NCBI RefSeq assembly: GCF_963678635.1
Contig: NC_087066.1
Span: forward strand, 52,034,312-52,098,311
Length of the DNA: 64,000 nt
From: Symsagittifera roscoffensis
Lineage: Eukaryota > Xenacoelomorpha > Acoela > Convolutidae
Direction: 5' to 3'
Position numbers and translations under genes: made by a program. The notes beneath the pieces are model-generated. The model did no database searches. It had not been told where the DNA came from and saw nothing but the letters and a program-made list of their open reading frames with translations. Of the stretch, positions 23,501 to 35,500 are shown in pieces. Positions within the stretch are counted from its first letter, which is position 1, and the number at the start of each line of letters is the position of its first letter.

Positions 23501-26500
23501 TAGATCTATTGAGCCTAGCAGAGACTAGTTAAACAACCTGAGACTAGATAGTATAAGAGTAAGATTAGGATCGGTATTAGACTAAGAAGTTGCACGAATC
23601 TATCCGGCCGAAAATAAGATAGCGTGACGAGCAGACGGTGTACCCTATCCGAAATTACTCTATGAGTTACACTTCGGTCCTAACTCATCTGGTGCGACCA
23701 TAAGTCTCGAACAAGACCTTAATAGATTAGAATTAACCAAAATAGATTAGAAATTAGACAAAAACATTTACAAAATGTTATACGACAATAATTTAATCGA
23801 AATGTCTCTACGACTCAATAGATCAGAGCCAATATTCCGAACCATAACAGAACTACCCGGAATTGGAAGAAGACCTCGAACCAAAGACGACATACGACAA
23901 AGTAGAAACTTGCCGTATAGTTATATGATAGTTCGGCAAAAGCCAGAACAAACTTTTATATTTCGAATACTACTTGCAATGAATTTAGATTTCCATTTGC
24001 AAACATAAAACCTTGAAGTTACTCTTCAAAATCATTTCAGGCGCTAAACAAATTTATTAATATACAATAACGATTGATAAAAAGATCTAAGATCGTTTTC
24101 CTAAAATTCTGCAGTAATATACAAAACATGTTTGAAAAATATTTATTGAAAAATAAAAATAAAAATTAGTAGCATGACAATAAATGGTTAGTAATCATAA
24201 ATCATCCTGTTGTCCCAGCTCCATCATCTAAAACATAACAGCAATCATAAACCCACTAATATCATCAAAACACTAAATCTTTCCTTTACACACATTTAAA
24301 ATTTTATTAAAACTTAAATTCACTTAATTTTAAAACCAGATCATCAAGGCTTATCCTTGGATCTTAAATCATTTTCTACTTAATTAAATTTCAAATTTGA
24401 TCATCAAGGCTTATCCTTGGATCAAACAGAACAACTTTGTTCTCCCCCACCCACTTAATTAGTGTCTAACGACCTCAAACGTCGATTCACTACCCAACCC
24501 TTTCTAAAGACCTAAGACTAATAGAAATTTTTAAACAAAACTAATCATTCAAATTAGGATAAACAGTGAAGAACTTCGGTTATTCATCCTTCACTTGACC
24601 CCCCCTCTTACCAGACCCAGGATAAATCTTAGACTTAGTAAGTTTAAAATAGTATCTAACGAACTACTCGCGTTCTAATTATACCTGAACCTTGTGGATC
24701 GATTTACTATTCTCCAACCCTCGAACACAATCACTACCCCTAAGTAAGATTAAGTAAGTTAACACCTTAACTTATACTAGCCACGAGAAAGTAAAAAATC
24801 ATTCTTCGGAATCGATATACTTTTCTCTCCAACCCTGAACAAATAGACCCAGGTTAAGCTAACCAAAAAATCGTAAGAACTAACAGTTTAGGAAAATAGA
24901 AATCATTTAACAACCTTTTGCATCCGTCATTCTAAACCTTATGTCATTTAAAAACCTAAGAAATAAACAAACAATCGTTTTACACAATTGTGAAATAGAT
25001 AACAAAAAATACGACCTTGTAATCACACCTCATACACAAACAGTTGGATACATTCGAACAAAACGACAAACACTAAAAAGAAAAATAATAACGAAACAAA
25101 GACAAATAACACGAAAAAGATTTTCAAAAAATCGAAACGCATTTTCAGAATCAGAAACCAACAGTCTAGACGAACTTTACAAACTAAAAGAATCAATAGA
25201 TAAAAATTGCCCAATTCACGATCAATTATATTTCTCTGACTCAGAAACAACTTCAAACTCATCACAAAGAGGAAAAAGAAGAATAAAAAAGCAGTACAAA
25301 CACAAACCAGTACATTTATACAATTGGAATCAACCAATTCGACACATTAATAATTACATATTAACAGTAATCGAACGAAAAAATGAGCTCAACGCACACC
25401 CCAGGTGAAGAAAGTCCAGATGATGATGAAATCTTTCCTTTTATAGTAGACGCAGATACTGATAGAGGACAACACATATTTTGTCAAAATTTACTCGTAA
25501 ATTTATTTGAACCCGGAATCAGTCCATGTAAAACAGAGTTCCCCGATGTAAAAATCAAAAGACAAATCATAGATCACTATCTAAAAGATATATGCAACAT
25601 AACACAACAGTATGGAATCTACTCCATAGAATTCACCTCACCAAACCATAATAATAGAAAATATACAATTCAAACAGACGATCTTGATTTAGAATTTTCA
25701 AAAGTTTTTTCAGAATATATAAAAAGCATCCAATACCATAACTCACAAAGAGCAAACTCCATATTCACCAATGAAGTTTTCGCAATAATATATAGTTATA
25801 TTTCGATATTAGAAAACGAAATCCCAATAACAAATGTCTCACCGACAGAAACATCTAAACATTTGAAAGTACGACATGAAATCACACTACTCTCTAGTTA
25901 TTTAAACATCATTAAAGAAAATTTCACGAAAGACGACGTTTCACAACATACAAAACACGATCTACAAAAAATTTTGGCATGGTTCATAATAGATTATTTC
26001 ACACACAATATTGATTTAATTGCACAAGCAAGAAAAAATTTTAGACCCCAAAATTCGAACGATGATACCGCTATCACAGAACAATCAGATTATGTTTGGG
26101 ACCCCGAATGGTCTCATCCCGCATTTATAAGCTTTCCACAATCAATCTCAAGTCAAGCAATAGGTACAATATCTTACATAAGAGATTATGTAAGAGTAAT
26201 ACCATTAACAATTGATGCAACACCATTAAACTATAATACATTTTTACCTGATACACAAAATAATAGTTTAAACTCTACAGTTATACACAATGAAAACCTC
26301 AATGGAACTAGGAACCTTACTCAACAAGATATCCAGACACCATCACACTTCATAAATGAAGAAATTGTACACACAACAACTACACAACAAAGTATTTCAC
26401 CAATACGCCCAAATTTAACAACACCAAGAAATACAAATCCTTCACAAACACAGGTAACCTTACAATCAACCGTTAAACCTTCGGTTGCCCCTAAATATTC

Positions 26501-29500
26501 ACATATGGATTACCAAACATACAGACCCATGACAATACCATCAAAAACACGCAAAACATTCACTAGAAACAACTTTGCAGACCATAATTATAATTATACA
26601 CATCCATCAAAAACATATAATCAACCACAAAGAAATTTTAACCAATATACAAGATCTCGAAATTGGGATAACCCAATGGCCCAACCTAATTCAACAAATT
26701 TCCAAACAAATCCTCCACGGGATCACAGTGAAAATTACCCATTTTTTCAACAAAATAAAAATAAAAAACAGACATCTTATCAAATGGATTATTTATCCTC
26801 AGATGATGATTTCTTACAACCAGATATATTTGCACAAAATACTCAAGAATATCGTAAACAAGGAATACAGAGAACACGTACAAATCATAGAAATTTTTCT
26901 CCACAACCAATAGATGCACAAAATCAACAACCAATTCAACAACAAAATCCAATTAATACACAATCTTTTCAACCAATTCAACAACAAAATCCAATGACTG
27001 CACACTCGTATCAACCATCACAAATGCAAAATGAAATACCACTCCCATATTATCTCCAACAACATGAGATAACAAGAAACCAACTTTCAAATTTTTCTCA
27101 AATGCCAAATGCAGCAGAATCATTACAAATGACAATGAATCCATACCTTATGGGTGGATCATCAATAACATCAAACAAACCTTTAATGGTTTTCACAGGA
27201 ACAGACCCTGAATACTCTGTAGAAGATTATTTAAATGCAGTAACAGCAAACCTGATTTTAAATATTGGACCTGAACCAATTAATACGCCACTACATCAAA
27301 ATTGGATACATCGACGCACAGCGTTAATACAAACAACCTTAGATGGCGCAGCCCAAAAATGGTTTTCAGTACTACCTCTAGAAATAAAATCAAACTGGAA
27401 AAGATTTACACAAGAATTTTCAAAAATGTTTGACTCCGAAAGAAACAAACAACAACAAAGAGTTTTATGTAATGAAATTCGCAGATTACCAAACGAAACC
27501 ATCAAGCAAATAGCAGTACGAATCGAAACACTAGTTCGAAAAGCATATTCATTAAATACACATGACTATAAAAACACAAAGATGACAGAAATCTTAATGA
27601 TGACCTTAACACCACAATTAAGGAAAATAGCAATAAAAAAGAGAGCATCCCATCCTTCTTCAATTCGAGAACCCGATTTAGATTTTCGAAAACTAGTAGA
27701 CAAATTAGAACAAGCAGAAATCACGATGAAACTAGAAGAAACGGAAAATCTGAAATTACAATACGTTAACAGAATTGAAACGACTCCCACTAATATTAAT
27801 AATATACAGGAATCAGAGACAGACCTCGTTGAAAAAATCACTGAAATACTCAATATTTACGAAAAGAACCCAAACTTTAAAGGCAAACCATCTTTCAAAA
27901 AATGGTGTAATTATTGCCGACGATACGGACACAGTATTTCCGAATGTAGACAAAAACAGCAAGACAATCAAAATAAACCTCAAAAATATAAAGAACCAAA
28001 TAAATCATTCTATCAATACATGAAAAAAGATCAAAATCTACCGAACAAAACAGTCCACAGCAACAACAGTTCAGGAAAACCACTCCCGAACAATACAAAT
28101 TATACAAGAAATCAATCACCATATAACTCAAGTTATAGAGGAAGATCACCAGAACGAAGAAACACGAATAATTCATCACAAAATCACTACAATAGACCAA
28201 ATAGTCGAAATAACTACTCCAGATCACATTCAAATACACAACGATTTGTTTCTAGATCTAATTCCCAATCAAGAAATAACTACTACCCAAACAACCAATC
28301 ACGAAATTCATCATACAATAGGAATAGAAACTACTCCTATAATCGAAATAGAAGTTATTCAAACAACCGAAACCAGAATTACCCGAACAATCGATCAAGG
28401 AATAACTCATATAATAGATCGAACTATAACAGACCAAACAATAATTACCAAAACAGATCACGAAATAATTCACAAAATCGACACTCAAGTTATAATAATC
28501 GTTATAGAAATTATTCCCAATCACCACACCGGAATAATAATAACTATAATAATTCTAATAATCGCCACAGAAGTAGTACACCTAAACATCAAAGACAAAT
28601 CAATCAAGTACAGTCAAATCCAGAAACAACATCAGACCCTCCAGGTATTGATGACACAGTAACTGATACGTTACAACTCAATCAAATAAACTGTACATCA
28701 TCAGATTCAGAAAGTGATACTGAAAACACTCTTTCTATCAATATGATAAAAGTCGAAAATGACTATGAATCTGTCATATATGAACAACCCTTTTCATCAC
28801 ACATATATGAAAATCAATCAGAATTTCTTCAAAATTATTACACTACACCCATAAATTCCACACCAACGACGCAAGAAACAAACGAGATTAACACTACAGA
28901 TCAAACCAATAAAAATACCAAAACAAAATGCTTGAATACAAACCACATTTATCAAAATATACAAAAAGAACAACCAAAAGAAAAAATTTGGACAATACCA
29001 TTTCTCTTAGAAAGCCCAAGAAATAAAGAATTTCAACCACCAGACCTTGAAATAGATTTTTTAATTGATTCAGGAGCAGAATCAAACATAATAAACATCC
29101 CCACATGGAATGAAATAAAAACTTTACACCCAAAGCTAACACCTCTTGAAACCTCCAGTAAGTTAGCAACAGCACAAGGATCAACATTGATAAACTACGG
29201 AAAAATCCAATTATTTCTCCTCCCCACCAGAACAATGGAGCAAAGCAAAATTTTAAATAAGCCATTTAAACAAATATTCCATATCACTGATATTAAATAT
29301 AATATCATTGGAATACCATTTATTTCGAAGTATATACCAACAATTAACATACTAAATAGTAAAATATTAATCAAAGATAAATATACGAAAACAAAAGAAA
29401 CATCCTTAACATTTTTTCAAAGATTAAATAAACAACCACCATTCTTTTCAAAATTCTACCCGATATTTAACAAACAAAGAAAACACCTAAAACCACTATC

Positions 29501-32500
29501 AGGAAATATCTATAATTTTTCAATCAAACAAGTTCACCAATATGATAAAGAACAAAACAAACAAAAATTTTATATGTCAGAATTTGAATTCAAACCTATT
29601 CACAAATTTTTCAAAATCACAATCTCATCCATAAAATATTTGAAAAATTCGAATTCCGATATCATTTCCTTACATGTCTATAACAACACACCTTACCAAG
29701 TAACATTACCTTTAGGACTTTTAGGATACTGCGAAACCAACGCTACAATATCACCAATACACGAAAAAGCCTATCGCGTAAATAATATACTCCAATTACT
29801 AGATATTTGCCAATCTACAATTCTTAATGAAGAATTATCTATAAATAATATAATAAGTAACGAAAACAGAAATACGGATTATTTCACAAAAACTCCATAT
29901 TTCAAACCTACATTCAACATAAGTAACTACACAGAGGACCAACAGAAATTTTTAACAATGTTTAATTTCCAACATTCACAAATAACACAAGACGAATTCG
30001 AAAAGTTAGCCAAACAGCTAATTGAATATTCATCAGTTTATGCAACATCAAAATTCGACGTTGGAAAAATCAGTTCATCACTACATCTCCCGTTAAAACC
30101 AGACGCAGTTTTCAAAAAACAGAGAGCAAGTAAAGTACCAATTCACTTACATGATAAAGTGAACAGATTACTCGATATTTTAGAACAATACAACATTATA
30201 TCACCAGTTAATAAAGAAGAACAACCAAAAGGCAACACATTTATCAACCCCGTTATCATTCTAGCTAAAGGAGAATCATTAAAAATCGTTCTCGACGCTA
30301 GATACCTCAATTCACTCATAGATGAATCAAAATGTAATTGGCCCATTGAACCAATACAAGTTATTTTAACAAAAATAAACGGCAAATACTTTACAACCGC
30401 CGATATGAATAGTGCATACAATCAAATGCCACTAGATGAACAATCACGACGTTTAACACAATTTGTTATAGGAAACCAACAATATGAATTCAACCGCTTA
30501 TTCTATGGAATATCCATAGGACCAGCAGCATTTTCAGCTTTTATGAGCAAAATTTTTAGACCACTAATACTCAAGAAAAACGCAATCACCTATTTAGACG
30601 ATGTTTTTATGCAATCACAAACAAAAGACGAGATGTTCAATGTTTTAGAAAAATATCACCAAATACTTCAGAACGAAAATCTGAAGGCCGCCCCCGATAA
30701 ATCACACTTCTTTTTGACAAGAGTTAAATTCTTAGGACATAATATAGAAAGAAAAACAATCACTCCATTGAAATCACGCATTGACGCTATTCAAAAACTT
30801 CAACCACCAACAAATAAAAAGAAAATCCAAGAATTTCTTGGAATGTTAAACTTTTTAAGTAAATATGTTTATAAAATGCAATTATATCTACGACCATTTT
30901 ATAACATCCTTAGACAACAAAATAATTTTGAATGGAACACAGAACATCAAACACGATTTGAAGAAATAAAGAAACTTTTAACTGAACAAATTTCAAACAC
31001 AATTCCAGACTCAAATCAACCATTTTATGCAATGTGCGATGCTTCGAACTTTGGCATCGGTGCAGCACTATTACAATCACATAATGGTACAAATAAAATG
31101 AACCTCATATCAGCAAATTCTCGATTATTCACTCAAGCAGAGCTACGACTCTCAACTGTAATGAGAGAATGTACAGCCATAATATATACACTGACAGAAT
31201 ATGAATTTCTGATACTTGGATCAAAGCATCCAACAGTTCTATTCACAGACCATAAACCAATCATCTTTCTCTTTACACAAAAATCTAACCCAAACCACCG
31301 AGTTTACAGATTTCAACTAATTCTAATGAAATTTCCAAACTTACATATAGTTTGGACTGCAGGAAAAAATCTTGCATTACCAGACACCTTAAGTCGAAAT
31401 ACACCACCTGAATTACTTACACGAAAAACAACAGTTGAAATACCCAAAAACATAAAAATCTACCTTGCAGAAAACGAAACATCACCCCGATTGGAATGCA
31501 AATATGCAGTAAAAACTGATATTGAACAATCACAAATAAATAATTTACAACATTTCCCACTTTATTTAGATTGTCAAAATAATCATTATGAAGTTGATCT
31601 ACTTGGAACATCAACTTTCAAACCAATCCCATATTCTCAATGGATCAAAAATAACACCCAACAAAAACGAACAAAACAACACCCGCCTAAAAAAGACCAT
31701 TTTCCACTAATTGAAAAAGAAGATTTAACTGATAAAATAAATTTATCAGGACCACAAACAAATGATTCAAAATACACAATAAATCAAGTTTTTGACCTTC
31801 ACGACCCACTTGACACAATACCCTTATCTAAATTAGAAATCGAAAACATTTTTCTCCCCCCAACAGAAACAATTACAATTTCAACACTGAAACAATATCA
31901 AAACCTTGACCCAGTAATTCGACAACTGAAATCATGGCACAAATATAAAACTAAACCTATCAAAGCAGATTCAACCATTCTAGGAAACAAAACACTCCTC
32001 CGATACTTTCGCAAATTTAACAACACAACCATTAACGAAAATACAGACCTTTTAGAGTATAACCTGAATGAATCTACAGTTCCATGTCTCCCTATAAGTA
32101 TGATTCTTATAGCTTTTAATATTTCACATACACAAAATATTAAAGGACACTCTGGATCAGAAAAAACATATTCAAACTTTATACAAAATTTTTACTTCCC
32201 AAATGCACCAATTTGGATAAAAGTACTATGCAATGATTGTATAGTATGTCAACTAAATAAACCTTACCCGAATCAAAAACAAATAGCACAAAAACAAGAT
32301 TTTAAAGGACAAAGCTTGTACTTTAACCATCGTATCTCATTTGATACTAAGGGACCAATTTCACCCTCATCAGAAGGAAACTCCTACATTATGGTAATTG
32401 TTGACGCATTTACACATTATGTAGCACTTAACCCAGTACCACATTGTAACGCTTATTACGCTTACACAACACTCTATGAACACTGGATAGCAAAATTCGG

Positions 32501-35500
32501 ACTACCAGAAATTTTAGTTACAGACAACGGTACAGAATTCATAAATAATGAAATTATCACACTATGTCATTTATATAACATTAAACACAAACCACGTACA
32601 TCTCATGCACCTTGGACAAACGGCTTAGTCGAAGGTATGAACCGTTCATTACAAGAATATCTTAGATGTATCATCAACGGAAATGATACAAAATATACCG
32701 AATGGTCAGCAGATGTAAAATTATTTCCCTTAGCGTATAATTCACAAATTACGACAACTTTAGGAATGTCACCATACGAAATGGTTTTTAACCAAAAGCC
32801 ACGCAAACCAATAATGTTTACAGCAAATTCTCATAAAAACGCACAAGGTTATTGTCAACCAAATAAAGACTCAATTTGTTATAACCTACCTTTACATACA
32901 CACGATGAAGATCATTTTCATCACCCACAAATTCTTAAACTAGCCTCCGGTACACACACCGAATGGATTCTAAATAGAGATAAAAAACACAATGAAATTT
33001 ATCAAAAAATAACAAAAAAGTTATTACAAAGACAAAACATTAATGAACAAATCAATTCACGTTTTACACCAGCCTCCGAATTAAAAATTGGAACATTTGT
33101 TTTAATACCTAATTTTAATACTCAAAAAGGAATTTCTAAAAAATTACAACCCCTTCGAAAAGGACCATACCAAATAATTGCAAAACCCACTGATGTCACA
33201 TATAAAATTACCGACTCAAACAAAAAAGAAATCGTTCAACATCGAAACAACCTATTACCTTATTACCCAAAAGAATACGCACTCCGCGAATTAACTCAAT
33301 TATATTCTTTCACAGGATTAAAAATCATTCAAAATGAACCACATCTGAAAAACACAGAACAAAATGATAACCCCACCAAAAATCAAAACACAAAACCAAC
33401 CGCCACCAAAAACAATACACAAAACCATAAAGAATCCCCAAAACAAAGAAAAAATAGAAAAATGACCGAACAAATAATACCCCAAGAACAAATCGACAAA
33501 TCAGAAAATAGAAAAACAACAAGACTCCGAAATCAACCACGTAAAAACTATAAAATATTCATCCCCCAATCTAAAATTTTAAAGAAAGTAGAATTTCAAA
33601 AGTAATTTTAACATTTGCTTCACAATCTTGAAATCTCCAAAACATTTTTCATTTACATTTTTCAAAATAACATGCTGACAAGTACGTAATAATTCTAGTT
33701 CAAAATAGACCAATTGGATTCATCCAATCCGTCACTTTCTCTAACTCAAACTAAGACCAATTAGACGAATCATATAGAACTCCAGGCACATCTATAACTA
33801 TAACTTTACGACCTCCAGGTCAAAAATAAGCAAACCACTCCAACTTGACAACTAAAATAAATATCACCATAATACCGTACCCCTCCCTTATCTAATAACC
33901 CAAAGATCAACAATATTTCCCCAACTCAGACCACGAATACCCCCAAAGCAAATTTGTTAACTTAGCCTAAAGTCACAAAATGAACATTTTAATTAGCCTA
34001 AAGTATAAAAATCTCACCATACCCCGGATCATTTGACAAACAAAAATAAAGAAAAAGACGACCTCCCAGTCACCATGAAAATTGCCCCCAACAATTTTTT
34101 ACAAAACTCAACCCACTTGTCAAAAAACTAATAAATAATCCGACCACACTAGAAAATCGCCTCAAACAGCAAAAAATATTCGACCAAGAGATCATTTCTT
34201 AAATGCTCTTCTCTCAATCAGTTACTCAAATACTCATAAATCTTAAACATTTTTTTACAATATTCGAAACCTTTATAATATTTCTTTTTGATATACTTGA
34301 ATCTTTTCTAATAATCCTAATCATTTTTTGTAACATTTTTTTAATTTTCTACACTATTCTCGAACTATTCATCCAACTTTCCAAAACCCTTGATTATATC
34401 CACAGGTACGATTTATACTATGCAATCGAATACTATGATCACAACATCATCAGAGCTAACCAAGATCAATTCTTAGACGACGATCGCTTCGCTAATCCAC
34501 AAATTACCGAGAAATTTTTCATCAAGACACCATATATATTTACACTAAACATCTTCGACCGAAAGTTTGATCACATTATTTCAGAAGCACTAACAGACAC
34601 ACAAGCATACGAAAGTTTTAAAGAACGCTTCCAAATATTTTCACTAACCTTTCATTTCCTTGCACCACACGAAAGAGATTTACACTGCTCACACGATATT
34701 ATGTTGCGCACTAAACAAACCCACACATATAGTTATTATCGCTTCATCCAAAATCACTTTGATCTACACACACCTTCTAGACAACCACACCATCGTTTTC
34801 AATTCATTAATTCCAAATACACTTCACCATTTTTCCTAAATTTCACATATTGTATTAAAGACACTAACCTCCATGGTATTCTTCGTAATTATGACCCCAT
34901 AACCCAAATGTACATCTTCTGTCCCATCACCAAGACCTTCAACGCCGAAGAATCCCGACCCTTCCTTATCCCGCACGAGTTTGTACAACCTATAGAAATC
35001 CCAATTTTAGAATTCATCCACAACACTAAATTCAATCACAAATTATATAATCTAATCCAAAACACACCTTATGAGTTTGCAGTTGGCACTGAAGAACTAA
35101 CCACTATTAAGGCACTTCAATTGCTTTGGCCACTGCTTCAGACTAAAAATATCATCCGCATCTTAGCTAAACTACTAACAACTTCAGAACTAATTCACGA
35201 CATCTTCCCCCACGGTTTTTTCCCCGACGACTAACAGGTAAGTATGAATTAAATGAATATTACTAACTAATTAAAATATTAAAAAACTCACCATACTTTA
35301 TTCATGTTTTCTTTAGATTTTTAGCCTTCATCCGACGATCACCTACAAAAACCACAAAAGACAAATAAAAATCGCAAATTTCATCAAACAGATTTCAAAA
35401 ATTCTATTAATCTCTTACACTTATAAATTTATAAATTTAATACCAATGCAGTAAATTCATTTCTAAAATTTTCCCCCACAAGCAGTAAATCTAATTATGA

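Noticed and set aside
26686-33540. Many minus-strand ORFs under the Gypsy gag-pol
   Set aside because: They are antisense shadows of AT-rich, Asn/Thr/Lys-rich codons and match nothing.
34203-35234. Naming ORF3 as env
   Set aside because: Only its position fits. The hydrophobic block is N-terminal and no C-terminal anchor or cleavage motif is visible.
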